DNA of 64,000 nucleotides from NCBI RefSeq assembly GCF_007096635.1, contig NZ_VKAA01000021.1:1-64000 (forward strand). Direction: 5' to 3'. A program made the position numbers and the translations under genes. Positions 18,159 through 26,032 of the stretch are shown here, piece after piece. The stretch is from Mycolicibacterium sp. 018/SC-01/001 (GTDB lineage: Bacteria > Actinomycetota > Actinomycetes > Mycobacteriales > Mycobacteriaceae). The stretch's first letter is position 1. Each line of letters starts with the position of its first letter. The notes under the pieces are model-generated. The model was not told where the DNA came from. It saw only the letters and a program-made list of their open reading frames with translations, and searched no databases.

Positions 18159-18244
18159 GACACGAGGTTACTGATGGGAGGCAGTGACGCGGCGCGGCTG
18201 GATACATGGTTTTGTGAATACACGATTATCTGTACTATCAATCG

Positions 18245-18583
18245 ATGCCGACTGCCGTCCACACCGATGCACTGGCCCGCTTCGGTCACGCCCTCTCCGA
18301 TGTCACGCGAACACGCATTCTGCTGAGTCTCGCCGCCGGTCCCGCGTACCCCGCCGAGCTGGCCGACCGTCTCGGCGTATCTCGCCAGATGCTGTCGAAT
18401 CACCTCGGATGCTTGCGTGGGTGCGGTCTGGTCGTCGCCGCGCCGGAGGGCCGTCGTACGCGATACGAGTTGGCCGACAAGCGTATTGGCCATGCACTCG
18501 ACGACTTGATGGGCCTTGTATTGGCCGTGGATCCCGACTGCCGGTGCGTCGCCCCCGACGGCACGGTCTGCGGGTGCAGCTGA
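18245..18583 (+). CDS. CmtR-like ArsR/SmtB-family metal sensor
   Basis: This 112-residue winged-helix protein contains NHLGCLRGCGLV with Cys56 and Cys60, plus Cys99 after DPD. These are the three ligand positions of M. tuberculosis CmtR (Cd/Pb sensor; C57, C61, C102). Three more Cys follow (C101, C109, C111: RCVAPDGTVCGCS), an extension absent from CmtR that may add or change metal ligands. It overlaps the downstream transporter in TGATG, so it probably controls metal-dependent expression of that transporter. The preceding 70 bases are AT-rich and could hold its operator. Confidence 0.85.
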   Translation: MPTAVHTDALARFGHALSDVTRTRILLSLAAGPAYPAELADRLGVSRQMLSNHLGCLRGCGLVVAAPEGRRTRYELADKRIGHALDDLMGLVLAVDPDCRCVAPDGTVCGCS

Positions 18584-19257
18584 TGGCTTCCGAGGTGCTC
18601 ACCGATGACCGGCGCACGTTGCTGGCCCGTCGCATCCGGCTGTTCGTCGCTCTGACGATCTCCTACAACGTGATCGAAGCGGTTGTGGCGCTCACGGAAG
18701 GGGTGCGGGTGTCCTCCACCGCGCTGCTCGGCTTCGGCCTCGACTCGGTGATCGAGGTGTCGTCGGCGGCGGCGGTCGCCTGGCAGTTCTCAGGACGGGA
18801 TCCCGAGTCGCGCGAAAAGGTCGCACTGCGTGTCATCGCGTTCTCGTTCTTCGGGCTCGCCCTCTACGTGGCGGTGGATGCGATCCGCGCCGTGCTCGGA
18901 GGGGGCGAGGCTGAACACTCCACTGTCGGTATCGGGTTGGCGGCACTGAGCCTGATCACCATGCCGATGCTGTCCTACGCCCAGCGGCGCGCCGGTCGCG
19001 AACTCGGATCGCTCTCTGCCGTGGCCGATTCGAAGCAGACGCTGCTGTGCACCTACCTGTCGGCGGTGCTCCTCGTCGGCCTGGTGCTCAACAGCCTGTT
19101 CGGGTTCTTCTGGGCCGATCCGATCGCCGGTCTCGTCATCGCCGCCATCGCCGTGCGCGAAGGAATCACTGCGTGGAAGGGCGACACCTGCTGCGCGTCG
19201 CCCGTCGTCAACCCGCCCGAGCCGAACGACTCAGGCTGCGACTGCTGCGCCATCTAG
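18583..19257 (+). CDS. Cation diffusion facilitator-type metal exporter
   Basis: The 224-residue membrane protein has about six helices and the Asp pair positions of cation transporters: FGLDSVIEVSSAAAV and later AVADSKQT and FFWADPIAGL. These match the compact actinobacterial CDF-like transporters without a C-terminal cytoplasmic domain. The C-terminus is Cys-rich (TCCASP and GCDCCAI), suited to binding a soft metal. Together with the CmtR-like sensor this suggests efflux of cadmium, lead or zinc. ATG 18583 overlaps the sensor's stop; the long upstream open extension of the same frame is not coding. Confidence 0.82.
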   Translation: MASEVLTDDRRTLLARRIRLFVALTISYNVIEAVVALTEGVRVSSTALLGFGLDSVIEVSSAAAVAWQFSGRDPESREKVALRVIAFSFFGLALYVAVDAIRAVLGGGEAEHSTVGIGLAALSLITMPMLSYAQRRAGRELGSLSAVADSKQTLLCTYLSAVLLVGLVLNSLFGFFWADPIAGLVIAAIAVREGITAWKGDTCCASPVVNPPEPNDSGCDCCAI

Positions 19258-19330
19258 AGATCTTCACCCAATTCCCTTCACAGCTGGCTCCCAGCGTGGT
19301 TTGCTGAGAGGGGCCACGGGAGGTTGTGCG

Positions 19331-21457
19331 ATGGGGCGAGCAAACCACATCGGTCGGGTGGGTGCACTGGCCGTTGCGTTGGGAATCGGTTCGGCGATCG
19401 TCGGATTCGCCGGGACGGCGCAGGCCGAACCGGACGGAGCGACCGCATCGACGGCAACGTCGCATCGGGCCGATGCCCGGGCCGACCGGGGCGGGAAGGT
19501 AGCCGATAGGCCCTGGCGCGCCCGCGCACACCAGAGCAAGCGATCCACCGACCGCGCTGGCGTGAAAGACACTGCCGCCGAGCAGGATCCCGATCCGGCT
19601 GAGCCCGCACCGCGGACGAAGGGCCCCACCGCAACGAGGTCGCTGTTCTCGCCGAGGCCGAAGCCCAGCAACACTCCCGAGGCACCGGCCTCGTCGTCGC
19701 TGCTGTGGACGATGGTGGGCTCCGCGCGACGCGAGGCCGACGACGTCTCCGGAGTCGAAGCTGCTGTCGGGTCCAGCGAGCTTCCCGGGGAGGCCTTCGA
19801 GGCCCCGGTCGTCACCGCCGACGGCATCGCGTACCAGGTGACCCGTGAGGTGACCGCGCCCGGCAAGGCGACGACTCACGTCTACGTGCTCGACGGCGAT
19901 GCGCAGGTGGTCGCGACCAGCCGCGACCTCGCCGGATACCCCTTCTACAGTGCGGCGCGCCCTGACGGGACGGTGGTCGTGATCACCCAAAACCAGCGCG
20001 GCAGCCGCTCGACCGTCTCAGCGGTCGACAGCTCGGGTGCCGTCACCACGATCGCGAGGATCACAGGTGCGCCGGATCAGAGGATCCGCGTCGGAGCAGA
20101 TGGTGCGCTGTACATCAGCACCGATGTGCCGACTTTTGGCCTGCCGGGAGCGACCCGTCCTTACCGATTGGTGAGGATCGCCCCGACCGGTGGTGCCCGA
20201 AGCCTGCCCTACGACACGGCTGTCGAGCTCAGGCCCGACGGCAGCGCGTACCTGGTGTCCACCCAGGGCGGGTTCTCGGCGTTGCGGGTCTTCACGGCGA
20301 CCGGGGCGACGAGAACCATCCCGCTCCCCTACGGCTCGGCACCCAGCGACCCGATCGTGGGTGACGACGGCACGGTTTACGTCACCGCCGGGGTCGCGGG
20401 GCTGTTCGGCAGCAAGACGACTCGCCTCTACACCGTGAGCGGGACGTCGAGCACCCTGCGCACTCTCGACGGTCTCCCCGGGCAGACAGTGGTCACGCCC
20501 GACGGCGTCTACCTCGAGACGTACAGCTATCCCGGTTCGAGCGACGACGGTACCGGGACGACTCTCATCTCGAAGATCACCGCCACCACAGTGGACACGT
20601 CAGACGTGATCGACGGCCGCATCGCCAGTTTCCTCATGCAGATCGCGGCGGACGGCACAGTCATTGCGCCGCTTGCGGTTCCGGTGTCGTCGACGACGAC
20701 CCCGGTCGCGATCGTCGCTCCCGACGGCACCGTCTCAATCGTCACGGCGCCCGGACCCCCGGCACAAGCGAGCTCTCCGGGCCGCGAGAACACGGTGTCG
20801 CCCGCGACCGCGACTGTGGGATACGTCAACTACATCGCGGGCGGAACGGAGCACGTGGCGGTCCTGAACACCGACGGCACGCTCGCGCGAACGGTCGACC
20901 TGCCGTCGGGTGCGGCCGGGAGCCCTGTGGTGTTCGGACCCGACGGTGCGCCGTACCAGTTGCTGCGCTACACCGGGCCCGACGGATTGTTCTCGGCGTA
21001 TCAGGTCCTCGCGCTCGCAACCGACACGGTGACGGCCGAAGTGCCCGGATCTGCCGGGTACATCGAGTTCGGCCCGGACGGCACCGGCTATCTGCGGGTG
21101 TCCGGAACTGGCAGCGCGTGGAGCATTCTCGGCTTCGATTCGGCAGGGGCCACCGTCATTCCGCTCAGCGAGTTCAACAGCCTGACGTATGTCTTCACCG
21201 AATCCGGTAGGCAGCAATTGTTGACGTTCGCCCCCGACGGCACCGCCTACGTCATCAACAACGACGTCGGCCCCACGGCGAGCGTGTACGCGCTGACACC
21301 CACGGGCGCGCAGAAGGTTCTGGAAGCAGCAGGCAGATCCGATACGTCGCAGAGCTTCCTATCGGAGTTCGAACCGAACGGAACTGCGTATGTGAAACTC
21401 GGGACCGCCAGCCGGGACACGTTCGTCTATAGCTTTTCGGCTCTGACCGGCGCCTGA
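19331..21457 (+). CDS. Secreted beta-propeller-like repeat protein
   Basis: The 708-residue product has a signal peptide (GRVGALAVALGIG to TAQA), then a low-complexity basic/Pro-rich region to about residue 130. The rest is a series of at least ten imperfect repeats, each containing a core like APDGTVYV, RPDGSAYLV or FGPDGTGYL at roughly 40-60 residue spacing. This is the look of an NHL or YncE-type beta-propeller, possibly two propellers. No catalytic residues are visible; a binding or scaffold role at the cell surface is inferred. GGGAGG precedes ATG 19331. The signal peptide resembles that of the phosphodiesterase at 5642-7450. Confidence 0.72.
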   Translation: MGRANHIGRVGALAVALGIGSAIVGFAGTAQAEPDGATASTATSHRADARADRGGKVADRPWRARAHQSKRSTDRAGVKDTAAEQDPDPAEPAPRTKGPTATRSLFSPRPKPSNTPEAPASSSLLWTMVGSARREADDVSGVEAAVGSSELPGEAFEAPVVTADGIAYQVTREVTAPGKATTHVYVLDGDAQVVATSRDLAGYPFYSAARPDGTVVVITQNQRGSRSTVSAVDSSGAVTTIARITGAPDQRIRVGADGALYISTDVPTFGLPGATRPYRLVRIAPTGGARSLPYDTAVELRPDGSAYLVSTQGGFSALRVFTATGATRTIPLPYGSAPSDPIVGDDGTVYVTAGVAGLFGSKTTRLYTVSGTSSTLRTLDGLPGQTVVTPDGVYLETYSYPGSSDDGTGTTLISKITATTVDTSDVIDGRIASFLMQIAADGTVIAPLAVPVSSTTTPVAIVAPDGTVSIVTAPGPPAQASSPGRENTVSPATATVGYVNYIAGGTEHVAVLNTDGTLARTVDLPSGAAGSPVVFGPDGAPYQLLRYTGPDGLFSAYQVLALATDTVTAEVPGSAGYIEFGPDGTGYLRVSGTGSAWSILGFDSAGATVIPLSEFNSLTYVFTESGRQQLLTFAPDGTAYVINNDVGPTASVYALTPTGAQKVLEAAGRSDTSQSFLSEFEPNGTAYVKLGTASRDTFVYSFSALTGA

Positions 21458-21468
21458 GTGCCGGGTCG

Positions 21469-21855
21469 TCAGCGTCCCGAAGCCACCGCTCGCCGTGCCA
21501 ACTCCACCAGATGTTCCGCCGCACGGCTCATCCTCCTCAACTCAGCCGAAGTCAGGTCCTGGTGCGTATAGGCAGCCTTGTTCTTCAGATTCAAGAGTGT
21601 GTTCAGATGCCGTTCCGAACCGCCTGCTGCCTGCTTCAGCAGAGCGACCGCTTCGTTGTGATTGCCCGTGTTCGAGTGCACCCCGAGGCGGACACAGCAG
21701 ATCACATCCGAGGCGGCGATGCCGGCGTCGACGTACAGATCACCGGCCGCGTTGGGCAGTTCCTCGCCCACGAGATCAGCCGCCGCCAGGAACTCATTCG
21801 CCTTGGACATGCGGCCAGAGGTGACAACAGCGTCGCAGTCACGCTGTCCCGCCAT
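21469..21855 (-). CDS. HEPN-domain protein, partner of the adjacent nucleotidyltransferase
   Basis: The 128-residue helical protein contains DLYVDAGIAASDVICCVRLG and SNTGNHNEAVALL followed by LLNLKNKAAYTH, the pattern of the HEPN superfamily. HEPN/MNT pairs act as toxin-antitoxin or phage-defence modules in which the HEPN protein is often an RNase silenced by adenylation. Here the usual R-x4-6-H catalytic signature is not clear (KNKAAYTH), so activity is uncertain. The start overlaps the upstream gene in TGATG; a start at the second Met (residue 16) is possible. Confidence 0.75.
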   Translation of the reverse strand: MAGQRDCDAVVTSGRMSKANEFLAAADLVGEELPNAAGDLYVDAGIAASDVICCVRLGVHSNTGNHNEAVALLKQAAGGSERHLNTLLNLKNKAAYTHQDLTSAELRRMSRAAEHLVELARRAVASGR

Positions 21856-22511
21856 CAGGCTCTCTTCCCAGCCGGGGGCCGCAACTGCGCGGTGAACCAG
21901 GTGCGTGCCCCGTTGACGGTCAGGCCGTGCCGGGCCACGTCACGTAGCAGGGGTTCATCGCCGGCGGCCGCTAGGGCGAGGTCGGCTTCGGTGTACTCGA
22001 CGATCCGTGCGTCGTTACCGGTCCACGCAGTGACAAGCCGGGCGAGCTCCGCCAGCCGCTGATCCCAGCGATCCGGGTCGCCGTCGTGACCGTCGGGACC
22101 GACGGGGGATGCGCGCACCAGGAGGAGGTCGATGTCGCTGTCCAGGGTCATACGCCCGGTCGCAGCGGACCCGAACACCGCGGCGTACTTCACGTCGTCA
22201 ACCCAACCGTGCAGGTGAGCCTCGAGACGTTCCAAGAAGGCGGAGTTCAATCGTGAGAGCGCGATAATTGGCTGTGCTGCAACATGTTCGGTATTGAGTC
22301 GATAGACATTCGTCCGGCCCGCCTGATCACGTAACACCACGCCCTGCATGGAGAGGCGGTTGAGAACTTTACGGATTCCTTCGCCGGACGCTGTCGCGAG
22401 AACGCGCTGAACCTGGGCAATGGTGAAACTGCCGTCAGCGCTGGCAAGCACACCCAAGACGTCGCCGTCCAACGTCGGGGTCACAGTGCCGAACGGCTTG
22501 TTCAACTGCAT
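21855..22511 (-). CDS. Winged-helix plus minimal nucleotidyltransferase fusion protein
   Basis: In this 218-residue protein, residues 10-75 form a winged-helix DNA-binding domain. Residues 105-200 form a nucleotidyltransferase with the GS...DxD signature: Gly114-Ser115 and Asp126/Asp128 in SDIDLLL. MNT proteins of this type adenylate the HEPN partner. The fused winged helix would let it repress its own promoter. It is translationally coupled to the HEPN gene. ATG 22511 is followed upstream by two near-identical palindromes at 22532-22563, where an autorepressor would bind. Confidence 0.82.
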   Translation of the reverse strand: MQLNKPFGTVTPTLDGDVLGVLASADGSFTIAQVQRVLATASGEGIRKVLNRLSMQGVVLRDQAGRTNVYRLNTEHVAAQPIIALSRLNSAFLERLEAHLHGWVDDVKYAAVFGSAATGRMTLDSDIDLLLVRASPVGPDGHDGDPDRWDQRLAELARLVTAWTGNDARIVEYTEADLALAAAGDEPLLRDVARHGLTVNGARTWFTAQLRPPAGKRA

Positions 22512-22531
22512 CGTCGACTCCTGGAGTTCGC

Positions 22532-22563
22532 CAACTATAGTGGGACAACCGCAACTATAGTTG
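22532..22563. promoter_or_regulatory. Double palindromic operator of the HEPN/MNT pair
   Basis: CAACTATAGTTG (22552-22563) is a perfect 12-base palindrome. CAACTATAGTGG (22532-22543) is the same with one changed base, 20 bp away, about two helical turns. Both lie 20-55 bases upstream of the winged-helix/MNT start. This fits two repressor dimers on one DNA face. Confidence 0.75.
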
Positions 22564-22613
22564 GTGACGAGAACTAAGGTCGCAATGAAAGCGAATCCAC
22601 GCCACACATGCAG

Positions 22614-22645
22614 AAACCCGCTCCGGCATCGGCCAGAGCGGGTTT
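22614..22645. terminator. Terminator hairpin downstream of the tRNA-Pro 3' end
   Basis: AAACCCGCTC and GAGCGGGTTT form a ten-base-pair stem with a 12-base loop. On the minus strand it ends in TTTC, right after the tRNA half at 22653-22694, the usual position for a tRNA terminator. It may also stop the opposite strand. Confidence 0.75.
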
Positions 22646-22652
22646 CACAACG

Positions 22653-22694
22653 TCGGGCTGACAGGATTTGAACCTGCGACCACTTGACCCCCAG
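22653..22694 (-). tRNA. tRNA-Pro(GGG) 3' half: probable att site of an integrated element
   Basis: Read on the minus strand, the sequence gives CTGGGGG (anticodon loop with GGG), TCAAG (3' anticodon stem), the variable loop, a full T arm around GGTTCAAATCC, and the acceptor strand CAGCCCG plus discriminator A. Upstream of the anticodon loop the expected stem complement CTTGA is absent and no D arm or 5' acceptor strand follows. A tRNA half that starts at the anticodon loop is the classic identity block left at one end of an element integrated by a tyrosine recombinase. The chromosome side is to the left and the element to the right. Confidence 0.8.
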
Positions 22695-22800
22695 GGAGCT
22701 CAATGCCGTCTCGTCGTGTCTCAGCGCGTCTCATCTGTGCAGTTCAGAGGCCATTTGGCGTCTCAAGCGTCTCGCCGCGTCCGGGCTGTTTGAACACGTC

Positions 22801-22833
22801 TTGGGACACTCTTGGGACACTCTTGGGACACTG
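22801..22833. repeat. Three tandem 11-base repeats next to the att site
   Basis: TTGGGACACTC occurs three times in tandem (the third copy ends in G). The repeats start about 105 bases inside the element from the tRNA half. Integrase arm-type sites or recombination-directionality-factor sites often occupy this position; iterons are an alternative. Confidence 0.7.
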
Positions 22834-23091
22834 TGCAGGTTTCCCTAGGACCAGACGCGGTGCCCGGAGCTGGACCGAAGTTACAAATCGGAGCGGAATC
22901 TCTGTTATCAGCCCGCCAGTTTCCGAATGTTTGCCGTAGCCGTCTGGGCCGCGCCTCCCGCGTTGATCGATGGCACAAAGCCACTGAGGCCGATCATCAC
23001 GGGCGCGGCCCGCCAGAGGGTGAGCAATCTGCACTTCCCTGTCATGGGTCGTCGATATCATTGCCGGCTATTGACTTAGGATGGGGACAGC

Positions 23092-23550
23092 GTGGCGCGA
23101 GAAGTGGGCAACTCGATCGGGCTCGGGTTCGGCAATGGAAGCGTGATCGACTACGGCGATAGCGTCGAGTACCGCCAGACCGGAAAATTGATCCCGGCCT
23201 TCCGGGTGACAGTCGCAGACATCACCGGTTTCTCAGTCCGCAAAGTGACACGCGACGACAAGAAGCGACTCGACGCGTCAGCGCTGCAACAGGTGTTTGT
23301 CGTGCAGGGCTCAGGAACGACCCTCGCAGAGGTCGCGGTAAACCACGGGACCGCCGCCAAGATTGAACAGGTGCTGCGCGCCCACCCGAGATTTGGGACC
23401 AACGTCCATCAATCGACGCCCGGCGCCAGTTCCACCGCTACGCCCACCACATCGTGGGTGGACGAGCTCGCCAAACTCGCAGCTTTGCGAGACACAGGAG
23501 TGTTGACCTCCGAAGAGTTCGAAATCGCCAAGCGCAAACTCATTAGCTGA
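23092..23550 (+). CDS. PH-like / SHOCT-tail protein of an integrated element
   Basis: In this 152-residue protein, residues 1-105 look like a small beta-rich PH-type domain (GNGSVIDYGDSVEYRQTG, VTVADITGFSVRKV). A Ser/Thr/Pro linker follows. The last 30 residues are a typical SHOCT motif (DELAKLAALRDTGVLTSEEF, then KRKLIS). SHOCT tails usually mediate oligomerisation. GTG 23092 has GGGGAC upstream. Function unknown; it is the first gene inside the element. Confidence 0.65.
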   Translation: MAREVGNSIGLGFGNGSVIDYGDSVEYRQTGKLIPAFRVTVADITGFSVRKVTRDDKKRLDASALQQVFVVQGSGTTLAEVAVNHGTAAKIEQVLRAHPRFGTNVHQSTPGASSTATPTTSWVDELAKLAALRDTGVLTSEEFEIAKRKLIS

Positions 23551-24120
23551 GCTGCAGTCGGGCACACGAGCGACAGAGCTCAATCTGCGCGTCAGCAGCA
23601 CTCGACTAACGACTTCGGGTGTTCAGCGCTCGTCCGAACAGCGGCCCGGGCCGGCAGTCGCGATGCGCCATGGCCGCCCGCGACAGCTCGCCCGTTTATT
23701 AGGTCAACGTGGTGAAAAGCACAACTATTGTCGCTTCTTTTGGTGCCGACTAGAAATGCTGCGCCACTGACCCCTGCGTCGCCATTAGTTTCCATAAAGT
23801 TCCGGTCAATGGCATTTCCGTCCTGGATTGAAGTTGCGGTAAACGCACGAGTGTGCAGCTTCGAGTCCAGTTGCGGCTTCGGACTATGTGCACTGCCAGG
23901 CGATCAAGGATGGATCTTTGCTCGAGCGGTGTAGGGGCTGACCTGAACGACGAATTCACCAACGCGCTGTCGGCGATGCGCACTCAGTTGGACGAGCAGA
24001 TCTGGTAGACCGCTGTTTAATTGGCAACTTTGCAAATTGCTCGATCTTCGAACATCAAGATCCGCGGCGCCGCCACCCTCGGTCAGGCTCGCCGTGCGTC
24101 TTAACCAGAAAGGAACCTCC
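23551..24120. other. Gene-free stretch
   Basis: These 570 bases are visibly less GC-rich than the flanks. Only short open frames without ribosome sites or family-like composition are present. I see no gene, repeat or RNA here. The last bases carry AGAAAGGA, the ribosome site of the next gene. Confidence 0.5.
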
Positions 24121-25764
24121 GTGGCTGGCAAGGCATCAGCGACGTCAACTACCTTGTACCGGCTGACTGCGGTTCCCAAACTCAAGGACGCGATACGCGA
24201 TAAATACCTCGACGATGATGCCAAGTTCACAGAAGTGGACTGCACGGTCGGCGATCGTGCAGCCCTGTTGGTTCATGGACATATGAAGACCGATCGCGCC
24301 CGTTGGGCAGATCGACTCGGATCCCTGATCAATGTTCCATTCGATGCCGCCAACCAGAACGCGGCCGCAGTGCTTGTCATTAGAGGCGAGGGCGCCACGG
24401 CGTGGGCAGTCACCTACGGGATGGGGTTCCATCTTCTCGAGCAAGCACGCGTTGATCCCGGTTTTGGCCAGCGGATTGCAATCCGGGTTGCCCACCCGGA
24501 CAGCTTGAACTCACTTACTAGTAAGACTATGGACAGTCGCGCAAAAGTGGACCGATCGTCAATCCCGTCCGGATCGCAGCTGAGTGGCTTCGGACTTGGG
24601 GATTTCGGGGAGCTCGTGACACGGATAGTAGCTACCGCCGAAATCACAGGTCTCACCGTCGGCAAGACGTTCACCCTGCGCGGTGCCGACGCGCTAAACC
24701 TGCCGCTGGCCCATACGCCTGAGAGCTTTCTAGCCGATCTATCCGCGCTCGAGGAAACTCTTCGAAAACCTCCGCTTCAGGAACTTCAGATTCTCGAGCA
24801 ACTCGTCGCTTTCAAGAAGGACAGCCCCGAAGCGATCAGACTCGACGGTCTGCTGGCGATAGCTTTGCTCGACAGTGCCGACACCAAGGTCAGCGTGGCG
24901 TGGCCACATGAAGCCATCAACGAAAATGGAACACCCGAAGCATACAAATTGAAAGGTCGCCGAGGCCCAAAGGCCCCGCAGGACGGCGTGCCCACAATTG
25001 AGACCATTCGTCAGGCGGTCGACCCGGCCGATCCCTTGGGATCGCTTACACGCCAACGGATCCAGCTATTCAGTGACCCCGCGGCCCAAAACCCGATCAG
25101 CTCTGACATTGCAGTCCGCAAGTGGGTAGCGTACGAGACCCTCTTGGATGGCCGTCGATACTTTCTACACGACGGTATGTGGTACCTCATGGACGACAAG
25201 TACGCTTCGCAACTGCAGGACCGGGTACGCGAAATATTCAGCACTACTTGGGGATTGACCCTTCCAGCTTGGCAGATTGAGAACGGCAAGAAGGTCGATG
25301 AGGAAGATTACAACAAGGAGGCGGCGCGACAAATTGGCGGAGTTGTCCTAGACCGTCGACTAATCAGGACCACCCAGAACCGGCGGGGATTCGAAACTTG
25401 CGACATCCTCGCCCCCGACGGTGCACTGGTGCACGTGAAGAAGTCCGATGCCTCGGCGCCGCTGAGCCACCTATTTGCGCAGGGCCATAACTCAGCCCAC
25501 TCGCTCACTCATGACAACGAGGCGCGGGAGAAGTTTCGCGAGCTCATCCAAAAGCAGGGCGGCAACACGGATTTGCTTAGAGAAAAGCCCTCGGCGGTAG
25601 TGTTCGCCATCGCAAAGGCTGCGGGTGAGCAATTCGATCCCGAATCATTGTTCAGCTTCAGCCAGGTCACCCTGGTTAGGACGGTCGACGACCTTCGTGC
25701 CAGAGGTATTGAAGTGATCGTTTTCCCCATCGAGAGCGCCGACGGCTCAAACCTTGAGAAGTGA
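24121..25764 (+). CDS. TIGR04141 / DUF6119-family sporadically distributed protein
   Basis: The 547-residue soluble protein has the family landmarks: GKASATSTTLYRLTAV at the N-terminus, an AWAVTYGMGFHLL block near residue 100, DDGMW-like YFLHDGMWYLMDD near 350, and VHVKKSDASAPLSHLFAQGH near 440. The family is patchily spread on plasmids, prophages and defence islands; its biochemical role is not established, though nuclease-like C-termini have been suspected. A good site (AGAAAGGA) precedes GTG 24121. Base composition is more AT-rich than neighbouring genes, in line with transfer. A perfect hairpin follows at 25930. Confidence 0.8.
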   Translation: MAGKASATSTTLYRLTAVPKLKDAIRDKYLDDDAKFTEVDCTVGDRAALLVHGHMKTDRARWADRLGSLINVPFDAANQNAAAVLVIRGEGATAWAVTYGMGFHLLEQARVDPGFGQRIAIRVAHPDSLNSLTSKTMDSRAKVDRSSIPSGSQLSGFGLGDFGELVTRIVATAEITGLTVGKTFTLRGADALNLPLAHTPESFLADLSALEETLRKPPLQELQILEQLVAFKKDSPEAIRLDGLLAIALLDSADTKVSVAWPHEAINENGTPEAYKLKGRRGPKAPQDGVPTIETIRQAVDPADPLGSLTRQRIQLFSDPAAQNPISSDIAVRKWVAYETLLDGRRYFLHDGMWYLMDDKYASQLQDRVREIFSTTWGLTLPAWQIENGKKVDEEDYNKEAARQIGGVVLDRRLIRTTQNRRGFETCDILAPDGALVHVKKSDASAPLSHLFAQGHNSAHSLTHDNEAREKFRELIQKQGGNTDLLREKPSAVVFAIAKAAGEQFDPESLFSFSQVTLVRTVDDLRARGIEVIVFPIESADGSNLEK

Positions 25765-25929
25765 CGGTGACTGGCGCAAGCGATGAACGTAGTCGACACG
25801 CCGCATGGGGCAGATACGAGACACTGGCTCGGCATGATGCACCGTGCACGACCCTGAGATAGATCTTCGGGCTTTCGCCGATAACGCCTCGCTGGAAAAC
25901 GCCCGATCGATAAACAACGATGAGCGAAA

Positions 25930-25955
25930 AGGGGACTGCCCCGGGGCAGTCCCCT
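25930..25955. terminator. Perfect 26-base palindromic hairpin
   Basis: AGGGGACTGCCCC is followed immediately by its exact reverse complement. It lies 166 bases after the TIGR04141 gene, without a T-run. The strong stem fits a terminator for that transcript. Confidence 0.6.
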
Positions 25956-26032
25956 CAGAAGCTGACATCGACCTCATCTACGTAGAAGGACCGTAGTTGA
26001 TGACGAATGAATCTCGGTCGGGTTGAGATGTG

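Larger units (their letters stand above)
22512..23091. other. Intergenic attachment region
   Basis: These 580 bases hold no convincing gene. In order they contain the HEPN/MNT operator, a terminator hairpin, the tRNA-Pro half, five GTCTC motifs (22708, 22718, 22728, 22760, 22769) and three 11-base tandem repeats (22801-22832). The rest is featureless. Confidence 0.6.

Noticed and set aside
22653..22694. Functional tRNA gene
   Set aside because: The 5' half (acceptor strand, D arm, anticodon 5' stem) is missing, so no tRNA can form.
22801..22833. CRISPR-like tandem repeat
   Set aside because: The 11-base units are directly adjacent with no spacers and no cas genes are present.
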